This document shows, one piece after another, positions 45,001-52,910 of a stretch of 64,000 bases of DNA. Position numbers and translations under genes: made by a program. The stretch's first letter is position 1. Every line of letters begins with the position of its first letter. Source of the DNA: Lachnospiraceae bacterium AC2031 (lineage in GTDB: Bacteria; Bacillota; Clostridia; Lachnospirales; Lachnospiraceae); NCBI GenBank assembly GCA_000687975.1, contig JIAB01000001.1, forward strand, positions 1,891,001 through 1,955,000, written 5' to 3'. Below the pieces are notes generated by a model. That model did not search any database. It had not been told where the DNA came from and saw only the letters and a list, made by a program, of their open reading frames with translations.

Positions 45001-47153
45001 CTAGCTCGTCCTTTGGAAGGAAATGGGATACAAGCGAGATTGGAAAACAATCAGTTTACGTATGGATTCCGGTAGAAGAAGTAGTAAATGGTAACACTAC
45101 AACCACCTCATATATCGGAGCTACTTTTGAGATCGAGGTTATTGCTAAGGAGCTTACCTCTCTTACGTGGGTTAGTAAGCCGGCAAAGACAACATATCCT
45201 CAGAATGATAAAGCTTATTCTGAAGATTCCTTTGCGGATGGCAAGGTGCTGGCAACATACAATGATGGAGACACGAAAGAACTTGCACTGACAGATGAGG
45301 GTGTAAGTGTTACCGGTTTTGATATTACCAAGGTTGGGACACAGACAGTTACAGTTTCATACGGCGGAAAGAGCGTGACATTTGATGCTACTGTAACAGA
45401 GCCTAAGGTGATTAAGACTTACGTGATTGCTCCAACTAAGACTGGATATGTTCAGGGCGATGTCTTTGAAATCGATGGAGCGAAGATCGTATTTGCGAAG
45501 GATAATGGATACGATGAAACTATTGATGTAACCACGGCTAACACTGATATTTCAATCACCCTGGGTGGTTCAAGCAATATCACTAGCCCACTTACAGACG
45601 GAGCCAAAACTCTTGTGATTTCCTACAAGGGAACGGCTCTTAAGGATATCGATGGAAATGATATCACAATTAATGTGGCTGAAAGAACGGGAATCAGCGT
45701 TAAGACAAACCCTACAACAACTACTTATGTTGAAGGTACATCCCTCGCAGATATTAGTCTGGACGGACTTCAGCTTGAAGCAGAATTTGAGGGTGGAGCT
45801 AAGTCACTTATCCCTTCAAAGGATATAGCACTTGAGACAAATGCTGATTATGATCCAAGTAAACTTGGCGCTCAGAAGATATATGTTACAGCGTATGGCT
45901 TTACAACTTCATTTAATGTGACAATTAGAGAGAAGAGACTTACAGGACTTACTGTTGAGACTCAGCCAAGCAAGACAACTTATGCAAAGGGACAGGCTAT
46001 CGATATCACGGGTCTTGTTGTAAAGGGAACTTACGATAATGGAACAACCGGTTATGTGGATGTGACAAAGGACAATCTTCGAATTGGTTCCGCTGCGAAT
46101 ACATTTGGCACTTTGGCTAACACTAACACAGTAGGAGCGCTTGGACCTAAGGTTGTAGTTGCTGTGGCAGGCGATGATGGAACGTATTACGTTGAATCAG
46201 ATGCGCTTCAGCTAGCTGTTGAAGAAAAGACTGTTAGTAGCATTTCAATACTAACTAAACCTTCGAAGCTGACCTTCGCTCAGAATGCATCTGATTTTAA
46301 TTCATACAAATTCGCAGATGGAAAGCTTAAGGCTTCTTGCAATTGTGGTTTTGAAGAAGAAGTTTCCTTTAATGATCCAAATGTGACTATAACCGGATTT
46401 GATATATCGAAGGCAGGCAACCAGACAGTTACAGTTTCATACGGTGGAAAGTCAGCAACATTTGTTGTTACGGTTACAGCCTCGAATCAAAATCCAGGAA
46501 ATAACGGTTCTGGAAATGGTGGCTCAGGAAATGGAAACAACAATAATGTTCCAGGTGGAAATGGTACTGGCAACGGAAACGGAACGGGAAATAACAACGG
46601 TTCTGGAAATAATAATGGAACAGGAAACAACAACGGTTCCGGCAATTCAAACGGAACAGGAAGCGACAACGGCACAGGCAACAATGTAGACACACCAGCA
46701 ACTCCAGCTCCAGCTGCACCAACCTACAGTAATGAATGGGTGAACGGTGTATGGTACGATGAGAACGGTAACAATACTTATTCTGGAACACTTAGCTGGA
46801 AGTCCAACAGCACAGGCTGGTGGGTTGAAGATAGTGCAGGCTGGTATCCGGTCAGCTGTTGGCAGAAGATAGATGGCGAGTGGTACTATTTCAACTCGAG
46901 CGGTTATATGGCATCCAGTGAATGGTATAATGGATACTGGTTTAATGGTAATGGAACTTGGGATTCAACATATAAGTTGACCTGGCGTAGTAATTCAACT
47001 GGCTGGTGGATAGAAGATATCTCAGGCTGGTGGCCATCAAACTGCTGGCAGAAGATAGATGGCAGCTGGTACTATTTTGATGCTAGTGGTTACATGGTAA
47101 CAAGCAAGTACATCGATGGCTACTGGATCGGTGCTAACGGTGTTTGCCAGTAA
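42093..47153 (+). CDS. Giant secreted CAP-domain protein with Ig-like repeats and wall-binding repeats
   Basis: The protein has 1686 residues. The signal peptide (to about 36, KVYA) is followed by a CAP/SCP-PR1 domain (about 60-225; ALVRAAEASLYWGHTRPN, WLENLAAG, KIKCFGIGIF). A Big_2-like Ig domain lies near 250-345, then about ten Big_3/Big_4-like repeats (opening phrases such as LPTKTEYIEGQSLDIKGMVV) to residue 1460. A Gly/Asn-rich linker leads to four wall-binding repeats (GWYPVSCWQKIDGEWYYF). It is likely a long surface stalk carrying the CAP domain, whose activity in bacteria is unclear. GGAGAAGGG lies five bases before the ATG at 42093. Confidence 0.88.
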   Translation: MHMKKRKILSIILSGLLVASSFIMPSNNNMDKVYADGTTSTVLTTDTDEPRSGNILIEVTGTLRKQDIQAAVDRINEIRREACDNGYPYPNDGNGTQLTTKLTSSDYVPIEYSLGMEKWALVRAAEASLYWGHTRPNSITTRAGNMMPINGTQIWLENLAAGIGTTDLVTAINQWYGEKNLYVNGKSGYGHYQLMINPKIKCFGIGIFNNPDSYFGNFAAGEFSHQFGEDDMHATFNYDGTYTQLVEIKTSFVDRVDIVGNSVYHVGEEESFYANAITNFDSNYIAKINKGMIWSSSDTSVITIDSTTGEAKAVGTGEATITVSDSTDALTQSIDIIVLPEGKSISSIQQPEKITVDYNVKPTLPSKVICVLNDESTIQVSAKWDSYDVSKLQTGTSYREFSILGHVMDKEVYQEIHVNPAKIKEIHNEDREVTVESGVTPSYLSMLGVTLENNTTYYSTIKWENTKYYNEPAGGDFRVKGICNFSYDGSIMPIEIYTNLHVNPATVTNVQFKQDGATITTPSGTAPKYPKATVSWTNHTNTTDEDITWTNAEPTDQDRKYMAREGGSYTLTGSYAGHDTSVTINVTPATVDTVELADTDKTRVVSCGTKPVLADTATVTWSNGDTTDETIEWDEISSDDYNCIEGKTFSVNGTCKGETVTTAVTVNSANFVSYDALDNVITPEKKAPVLPDKVNVLWSNQQKREEPVTWNAVSASSYSTANKTFKVQGYVKDPKNVNHTVEVTVKVVPRSISKIEWKEGSPSVNPSYYTYNKSDLSGTIIATYDNGDTEEVSVTSDMITGFDADCKDKTQTVTITYLGKELTAQMNLISRTGIEISTLPTKTEYIEGQSLDIKGMVVKELLDNNTSRVIPSSEYSIANCSGFTSRPSTYGNQEITFSLYGYTEKFVVNVRQRQLDNAQINTLPTKTKYVEGQTPSSTGMVVYGIYDNGDSEEIAFDEDNIRMYSSGEDPSSSFGRKWDTSEIGKQSVYVWIPVEEVVNGNTTTTSYIGATFEIEVIAKELTSLTWVSKPAKTTYPQNDKAYSEDSFADGKVLATYNDGDTKELALTDEGVSVTGFDITKVGTQTVTVSYGGKSVTFDATVTEPKVIKTYVIAPTKTGYVQGDVFEIDGAKIVFAKDNGYDETIDVTTANTDISITLGGSSNITSPLTDGAKTLVISYKGTALKDIDGNDITINVAERTGISVKTNPTTTTYVEGTSLADISLDGLQLEAEFEGGAKSLIPSKDIALETNADYDPSKLGAQKIYVTAYGFTTSFNVTIREKRLTGLTVETQPSKTTYAKGQAIDITGLVVKGTYDNGTTGYVDVTKDNLRIGSAANTFGTLANTNTVGALGPKVVVAVAGDDGTYYVESDALQLAVEEKTVSSISILTKPSKLTFAQNASDFNSYKFADGKLKASCNCGFEEEVSFNDPNVTITGFDISKAGNQTVTVSYGGKSATFVVTVTASNQNPGNNGSGNGGSGNGNNNNVPGGNGTGNGNGTGNNNGSGNNNGTGNNNGSGNSNGTGSDNGTGNNVDTPATPAPAAPTYSNEWVNGVWYDENGNNTYSGTLSWKSNSTGWWVEDSAGWYPVSCWQKIDGEWYYFNSSGYMASSEWYNGYWFNGNGTWDSTYKLTWRSNSTGWWIEDISGWWPSNCWQKIDGSWYYFDASGYMVTSKYIDGYWIGANGVCQ

Positions 47154-47200
47154 TAAATCCTAAGATTTCTCCAAAAAAGAAAAATAACAAGAAATAATTA

Positions 47201-47234
47201 TCCGAGGTTTGTCTCCATGCAAACCTCGGATTTT
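47201..47234 (+). terminator. Terminator of the CAP/Ig protein gene
   Basis: Perfect 11-bp stem TCCGAGGTTTG/CAAACCTCGGA, 8-base loop, TTTT. Confidence 0.88.
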
Positions 47235-47358
47235 GCTATTATGTGCGTGTCTTGTTCATGAGAGCTTAGCAAACTAGAGAGGCGACTTCTTATGAAAAGA
47301 TAGAGAGTGAATAATCCTTTAGAAGAGAGTTAAAAAGAGAGTTTGAGGAGGAGAGAGG

Positions 47359-47910
47359 ATGTCAATTCAGTTAAAAGATTCAGGAAGTAGTGGTAACAGC
47401 AATGGGTACGTTAGGAGTGGTAATAGCACAAACGGCTATGGTGGATATCAGAACAGCGTTGGTGGAAGCGTTCCACCAGCTCGTTACTCGCAGCCGACAG
47501 TCCATGTAGATGATTCATTTTATTATCAAAGACCAAAGAGAGGTGGACTTAGTCATAATCAGATAATGAGCATTTCAGATATTCTGGAATGGGTTGTATA
47601 TGGCGCTGAAGCCTTTGCAGGTATTTTACTTGTTATATTTGCGTTGACTCACATGCAGTCAGCTGGTGCAGCACTGGCTGCTGTAGAAATAGTATTTGCG
47701 ATTCAGACAGTAGTAATCTTAATCGATGCTTTGTTTCAGGTTATGTATAGGAAAGAAAGTGTTTTACTTATTGTATTTGCATTTATTCTTTCTGGTTTCT
47801 ATCCTCTTATCAGAGGAAAGATAATTGATGGACAGATTGATACAAGAGCGATAATTTCGTTGCTTGTATATTTAGTTGGCTGTATCACATATTTTATTTC
47901 GATATTATAG
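47359..47910 (+). CDS. Four-helix membrane protein of unknown role
   Basis: A Ser/Gly/Asn/Tyr-rich cytosolic N-terminus (1-70) of this 183-residue protein is followed by about four membrane segments (about 78-97, 103-125, 130-148, 163-182), such as WVVYGAEAFAGILLVIFALT. No family is recognised. GAGGAGGAGAG precedes the ATG. It stands alone between two terminators. Confidence 0.7.
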   Translation: MSIQLKDSGSSGNSNGYVRSGNSTNGYGGYQNSVGGSVPPARYSQPTVHVDDSFYYQRPKRGGLSHNQIMSISDILEWVVYGAEAFAGILLVIFALTHMQSAGAALAAVEIVFAIQTVVILIDALFQVMYRKESVLLIVFAFILSGFYPLIRGKIIDGQIDTRAIISLLVYLVGCITYFISIL

Positions 47911-47939
47911 TTTAGTCATTTGGAAATAACTCTCTAGGG

Positions 47940-47972
47940 AATGCAGTGGACTTGTTCCACTGCATTTTTTTT
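47940..47972 (+). terminator. Hairpin of the dispersed AATGCAGTGGA family
   Basis: Perfect stem AATGCAGTGGA/TCCACTGCATT with 5-base loop and eight T. The preceding 19 bases match those before the copy at 8479 almost exactly. Confidence 0.9.
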
Positions 47973-48076
47973 GTTTTTTTTAGTGATTTTTCTGACCAAA
48001 AGCTCGATGTAAACTTTATGTAAACGAAATGTGAATAAAAAATGTGTACATTATGAACAAACTGTGAATTTTCCTA

Positions 48077-48105
48077 TTGACCGTTAAAGATTATTATGCT
48101 ATTGT
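48077..48105 (+). promoter_or_regulatory. Promoter of the beta-helix/esterase operon
   Basis: TTGACC (48077-48082), 17-base spacer, TATTGT (48100-48105). Upstream bases 47985-48075 are A+T-rich with repeated GTAAAC and GTGAA words, which may be regulator sites. Confidence 0.65.
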
Positions 48106-48111
48106 TAACGT

Positions 48112-48300
48112 GCGTTAAAATCTAAATAATAATCACTACCAAGTGATTAATTGCATTTATTTAAAAGGGGGCTTGGTATAGAAAATGAAATAAAGGGACG
48201 ATGATTATGTGAAGAGTCATGATCGTTATTTAGGTTGGACGGAATAACATTTCATTAATAGTTTGGTTGATGAAGTAAGTAGTAATGGGTGGAAGAGATT
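48112..48300 (+). promoter_or_regulatory. Long, possibly structured leader before the beta-helix protein
   Basis: About 190 bases without a gene. AATGAAAT (near 48184) is exactly complementary to ATTTCATT (near 48248) and could enclose an inner imperfect hairpin CGATGATTATG/CATGATCG. A purine-rich AAGGGGGC lies near 48165. No known riboswitch consensus was recognised. Confidence 0.35.
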
Positions 48301-50631
48301 ATGAAAAGAAAGGTTTTAAGTTTATTCCTGGCAGTTTTGATTGTTCTTTCTTCAGCTGGTACAGTATCAAGAGCTGCATCTGGTTCTTGGAAAAAGAATA
48401 AAAAAGGCTGGTGGTGGTATGAATATTCAGACGGGTCATATGCTGAGAGTGAGTATATAGACGGATATTGGATCGACGCCGATGGCTGGTATGACTCGGC
48501 GTGGAACGGTTCATGGAAGTCAAATGATACAGGGTGGTGGTTTCAGAGTGGAGCCTGGTATCCGGTGTCTGATTGGCTGAAGGTCGATGGCCTATGGTAT
48601 TACTTTAAAGAAGACGGATATATGGCACATTCTGAATGGATAGGTGACTATTATGTCAATGAGGATGGAGCCTGGGTTCCTGGTATGCAGAGGGATCAGG
48701 CACAGCAGGATACATCTCAGACAGATAATGGTCAGTCGGCTTCGGATTCTTCAAATGGTAATACAGGCGCTAATAATACGAGAAGTACTGGTAATAGCAA
48801 CACTGATAAAACTAGTGATACTGAAAAGAATAAAGGTAATGGCGATAATAGCAACAAAAATAGTGAAGGTTCTAATATAGACAGCACAAGTGATTCAGAA
48901 GTTGATATTGCTAAGGCAAATGATTTCCCATCTGTAGAAGAAGTAATTAATTCTACGGAAGATATCAGTAATCAGGAAGCAATCGACAGAGGCTATATAA
49001 CACCTCAGAGTTTTGGTGCTGTTGGAGATGGAAAAACTGATGATACAGAAGCTTTCAGAAGGACATTTGCAGCTGCATTTGAACAGTCTTACAACACATC
49101 GGCTGGATGGAAGCATTGTAGAGCAATATATATTCCAAGTGGTAATTATTTGATCAGTGGAACTGTTATTGATGAGATGCTTGCGACAGAAAGTGGTACT
49201 AAGGTTCGTTATGCCATGTATGAAGTGAAGGGTGCCGGAAGAGAAAGTACCAATATTACATTTACTGGCAAAATTCTTTTCGATAATCAGGTTCATGATG
49301 AATCAAGAAATATGATGTCCGATTATGATTGGAAGAATCCTATCTTTGCATTTACAACATTTAGTGACATTGGATTTACTGGTAATCAGTCATGTACATT
49401 TATGACTATCAGAGACTCACATAAGTATGAAACAGATGGATCTGGTAATGCTAAGAATATTGGAGCAAATGATGGCGTACAGAGATTGCAGTTTATTTCA
49501 TGTAGCTTTGTAAGGTGGAATAAGATTCTTGAGTCAGTCACATCGACAGTTATGCTTTCCGAGATAACATTTGCTTACTGCAAGATTGCAAATTGCGGAA
49601 CAGATGATAATCGTTGCAGGCTCTTTATTCTTGATTGTCCACAGGCGGTTAACTGGAGATTTGATTATACAGATATAGAGTCAGTATATGGAGAAATCCT
49701 CTATTACGTTCAAGGGGCAAATGTTCAGATTACAGGTGGTTCATTTATTGTCAATAAGGGAACAGCATTCTTCTTTGACTTTGATACACCAGCAAAGAGA
49801 GATTCGGCTGGAGAATCGAATTCACCACATCTGTTGTGTGATGGAGTGCAGTTCGAGATAAGGTATAGTGCGAAATATAATTACGACAGTACACTTTTAA
49901 AAACCACATCATTTTATGCTGGAGCACCTAATGTTGTATTTAGATCATGCAAGATAGGAACAAGTGCTAATCATTCTCCTCATTGTTTAGAGATAGAAGG
50001 TGCGGCCGAAATTTTGTTCGATAAATGCTACGATCTAAGCAAGTTGCAGGTTTCAAGGCACGTGGGAAATATCAACAGATATATCAATCCAACTTTGAAG
50101 TTTGTTAATTGCTCTGATGTGAATGTGAATAATCTTGCTACATTATCAACGGCAAGTAGTGACAACTACGTAAATGCGCCTGATTTTGGAACAAACAATG
50201 TTCATGTGATAGTGGACAGCACTTATGATTTTTATATCAGAAACAATAAGCAAGGTAATGCTTCGGATACGCGTGCACCATATTGGCACAGTGTGAATGG
50301 ACTTAAGCAGTGCAGGCAGACTGTGAGTCTTAATAGAGCAGATTGTGCAAAGACAAGTGAAGGAAATGCTCTTCCAAAGATTTTCTTATCAAGACCATAT
50401 GGCTATGTTGAAAAGATCGTAATAACTATTCCAAAGAATAGTTATGCTGGAACTATGAAGGTGTATGAAAATACAACAAATGTTCAGCTTGGTACAACGA
50501 TGAAGCTTTCATCTACAGAAACTAAAACATATGAGATTCCTGTTAATGATTATGTTGAGGAATTAAAGGTTGAGTTTTCTGATGAACCGAACTATCAACC
50601 AAGTATCAGTATGGAAGTAATAAAGTATTAA
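48301..50631 (+). CDS. Secreted pectate-lyase-like beta-helix protein with N-terminal wall-binding repeats
   Basis: The 776-residue protein has a signal peptide to about residue 26, then wall-binding repeats (about 30-140, GWWWYEYSDGSYAESEYIDG). Here the repeats come first, not last as in the other surface proteins. A Ser/Asn/Gly linker is followed by a pectate-lyase-3-like right-handed beta-helix opening at SFGAVGDGKTDDTEAF (about 238). The beta-helix suits a polysaccharide lyase, hydrolase or binding role; catalytic residues are not certain. GTG 48289 is in frame, but ATG 48301 gives the clean signal peptide. The ribosome binding site is weak. It is first in a three-gene operon with the esterases. 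Confidence 0.82.
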   Translation: MKRKVLSLFLAVLIVLSSAGTVSRAASGSWKKNKKGWWWYEYSDGSYAESEYIDGYWIDADGWYDSAWNGSWKSNDTGWWFQSGAWYPVSDWLKVDGLWYYFKEDGYMAHSEWIGDYYVNEDGAWVPGMQRDQAQQDTSQTDNGQSASDSSNGNTGANNTRSTGNSNTDKTSDTEKNKGNGDNSNKNSEGSNIDSTSDSEVDIAKANDFPSVEEVINSTEDISNQEAIDRGYITPQSFGAVGDGKTDDTEAFRRTFAAAFEQSYNTSAGWKHCRAIYIPSGNYLISGTVIDEMLATESGTKVRYAMYEVKGAGRESTNITFTGKILFDNQVHDESRNMMSDYDWKNPIFAFTTFSDIGFTGNQSCTFMTIRDSHKYETDGSGNAKNIGANDGVQRLQFISCSFVRWNKILESVTSTVMLSEITFAYCKIANCGTDDNRCRLFILDCPQAVNWRFDYTDIESVYGEILYYVQGANVQITGGSFIVNKGTAFFFDFDTPAKRDSAGESNSPHLLCDGVQFEIRYSAKYNYDSTLLKTTSFYAGAPNVVFRSCKIGTSANHSPHCLEIEGAAEILFDKCYDLSKLQVSRHVGNINRYINPTLKFVNCSDVNVNNLATLSTASSDNYVNAPDFGTNNVHVIVDSTYDFYIRNNKQGNASDTRAPYWHSVNGLKQCRQTVSLNRADCAKTSEGNALPKIFLSRPYGYVEKIVITIPKNSYAGTMKVYENTTNVQLGTTMKLSSTETKTYEIPVNDYVEELKVEFSDEPNYQPSISMEVIKY

Positions 50632-50663
50632 AAGTATTATTTAGAGGGATAAGAGGGAAAGAT

Positions 50664-52880
50664 ATGAAGGATTATAAAGGAATGACTCGTAGAGTTCAAA
50701 AGCCCTTATCACTAGTGATGGCTATAATAATGGCTGTTTCGATAGTCTTGAGTGTAGATATTCCAAAGGGAGTAAATGCAGCATATTACAAGACTTTTAC
50801 CAAGATGGAAACCTATAAAATTGGTGATAAGAACAGTGGATATTATATGGTTCCAGATCAACCTGGAAAGTACCCAGTACTTTTCCTTTTCCATGGCGCA
50901 GGTCAGTACAGTGCAGCACCTACTGAGTATAAAAAATCCGCTATGGATACAATAAACAAATGGATCGCTCTTGGTTACATGGATCCAATGATCGTTATCA
51001 TGCCAGAGATTGGACTAGAAACTTCAGATGATTATTGGGCAATAACAGCTAATAAGAAATTTGTAACAGCTAAAAGATTTGAAGCGCTTATGAATAGCGT
51101 AAGAAATGGTGACTTCACAGATAAAGTTGATACTACAAAGAAGTTTTCTGCGGCTGGATTTTCTCAGGGCGGATCTACGGCTTTATACGTTGGAACAGCA
51201 TATCCTGATGATGTAATAAACGTAGGAGCTGCAAGTCCATCATGGTGCTATTATCAGGTGGATGCAAAAGGTAACGAAATTGGTTATGTAAAAAAGAGTG
51301 AGATAAAATTCTCAAAAGCTTCAAATGCACACCTTTTCATTGGTAATGGAACGAAGGAAGATGCACAGTTCCCGTCAAATGTTAGTAGATACCTGAGTGT
51401 TTATTCAGAGGTAAAGGGTGATAATCCAAACGACTTTGTGGTTTATAACACTTATGCAAGTGGTCACAACTGGGAAACATTTAAGAGAGAGATATTCTAT
51501 TTCCTTTACTATACAAAGTTCAATACAACTCCAACTAGCGAGATAATTGAAGAAGCTTGTAAGAATTCAAATCTTGATTACGAGCCATATGATCCGAGTC
51601 AGGATGAACAGAAGAATTATGATTTTGAATTGAAGACTGTGTCATCAGATATGACAGTTGATCATAAATCAAAATACACATTATCAGTTGAAGCTAGCGG
51701 ACAGAATATACAGAACATAAGCTATGAGTGGCAGTATGCTACTACAGAGAGTCCTAATACATGGACGAAGAGTGATCATACTACAAACTCTCCATCATTG
51801 GTTATTCCATCTGCTTCAAGAGATATACTGTATCGTTGCGTAGTGAAAAACGGAGATGTAACCAAGACTTCAAATGTAATAAGAGTTAATGTAAAACCTC
51901 TTGTTAAATCTATTCAGTCAAGTTTGACAGATGGAAAGGTTGAAGAGGGCAAAGAGTTTACTATTAGCGTAACTGCTGAAGGACAGGAGCTTAAGTACCA
52001 GTGGCTTCGTAGTTCTGATAACAAAAACTGGGAGACGCTATCAGGAAAGACATCTGCTTCGATAAAAGAAGTGGCTGGAAAAGGTGATAGTACTACATAC
52101 TACAGATGTAAGGTTACAAGCTATTCTCAGACGGTATCTAAAGATATAGCTATTACGTCATATGCTAAGCCTTCAGAAGAGAAGACTACAGAAGAAAAGA
52201 CTACAGAAGAGAAGACCACAGAAGAGACTAATACAGAAGAAAAGAAGACTGATTCTGAAAAGACTATTGAGGATAAGCCTGATGAGAAGATCAATGAAGA
52301 TAGCAATTCTGTAGATAACACTAATGAGGAACGTGAGTCAAGAAATGGTAAGCCTGATGAGACTCAGCTCGAGGTAGATAAGACTAAAGAGCAGATAAAG
52401 GCAAACCAGACAGAAGAACAGACAAAAGCGAACCAAACTGAAGAGCAGACAAATGCAAATCAGGATACTGAAAAGGTTTCTACTGAAGAGGTGCAGAGAT
52501 GTAGCGAATGGATAGATGGTCAGTGGTATGATGCTGATGGAAAAGCTGGCTATGAGCCAAAGGGTCAGTGGAAGAAAGATGAAACTGGCTATTGGTACGA
52601 AGATTCATCTGGTTGGTATCCACAGAACCAGTGGCAGAAAATAGATGGTCAGTGGTATTACTTCACAGAAGATGGATATATGGACTACAGTGAGTATCGT
52701 GATGGTTATTGGCTCCGTGCAGATGGTTCATGGGATGAGCAGTCATCACATGGTAAGTGGTGCCAGGATGAAAATGGCTGGTGGTACGAAGACGATGGCT
52801 GGTATCCAAAGGATCAGAATCTTTGGATTGATGGAGTAAAGTACTATTTCAATTCAAAGGGCTACTGGAAGTCAAAATAA
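50664..52880 (+). CDS. Secreted esterase with Ig-like and wall-binding repeats
   Basis: The 738-residue protein has a signal peptide to about 40, then an alpha/beta-hydrolase domain (about 45-310). It shows FLFHGAGQYS at the oxyanion side, nucleophile Ser167 in AAGFSQGGST and a candidate His in SGHNWETF. The fold resembles feruloyl or acetyl-xylan esterases and PHB-depolymerase-like enzymes. Two Ig-like domains (about 330-510), a Thr/Glu linker and C-terminal wall-binding repeats follow. The linker phrase RESRNGKPDETQLEVDKTK also occurs, slightly changed, in surface proteins 1 and 3. Likely removes ester groups from plant cell-wall polymers (inference). Confidence 0.85.
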   Translation: MKDYKGMTRRVQKPLSLVMAIIMAVSIVLSVDIPKGVNAAYYKTFTKMETYKIGDKNSGYYMVPDQPGKYPVLFLFHGAGQYSAAPTEYKKSAMDTINKWIALGYMDPMIVIMPEIGLETSDDYWAITANKKFVTAKRFEALMNSVRNGDFTDKVDTTKKFSAAGFSQGGSTALYVGTAYPDDVINVGAASPSWCYYQVDAKGNEIGYVKKSEIKFSKASNAHLFIGNGTKEDAQFPSNVSRYLSVYSEVKGDNPNDFVVYNTYASGHNWETFKREIFYFLYYTKFNTTPTSEIIEEACKNSNLDYEPYDPSQDEQKNYDFELKTVSSDMTVDHKSKYTLSVEASGQNIQNISYEWQYATTESPNTWTKSDHTTNSPSLVIPSASRDILYRCVVKNGDVTKTSNVIRVNVKPLVKSIQSSLTDGKVEEGKEFTISVTAEGQELKYQWLRSSDNKNWETLSGKTSASIKEVAGKGDSTTYYRCKVTSYSQTVSKDIAITSYAKPSEEKTTEEKTTEEKTTEETNTEEKKTDSEKTIEDKPDEKINEDSNSVDNTNEERESRNGKPDETQLEVDKTKEQIKANQTEEQTKANQTEEQTNANQDTEKVSTEEVQRCSEWIDGQWYDADGKAGYEPKGQWKKDETGYWYEDSSGWYPQNQWQKIDGQWYYFTEDGYMDYSEYRDGYWLRADGSWDEQSSHGKWCQDENGWWYEDDGWYPKDQNLWIDGVKYYFNSKGYWKSK

Positions 52881-52910
52881 AAATCTAGAGGGGAAAGAAG
52901 GAAAAAAAGT

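Noticed and set aside
46474..46791. Minus-strand open frames opposite the Gly/Asn linker
   Set aside because: They are low-complexity shadows of the linker in the 1686-residue protein, with no ribosome binding sites.
48112..48300. Cyclic-di-GMP riboswitch in the leader
   Set aside because: The conserved core words of that class were not found.
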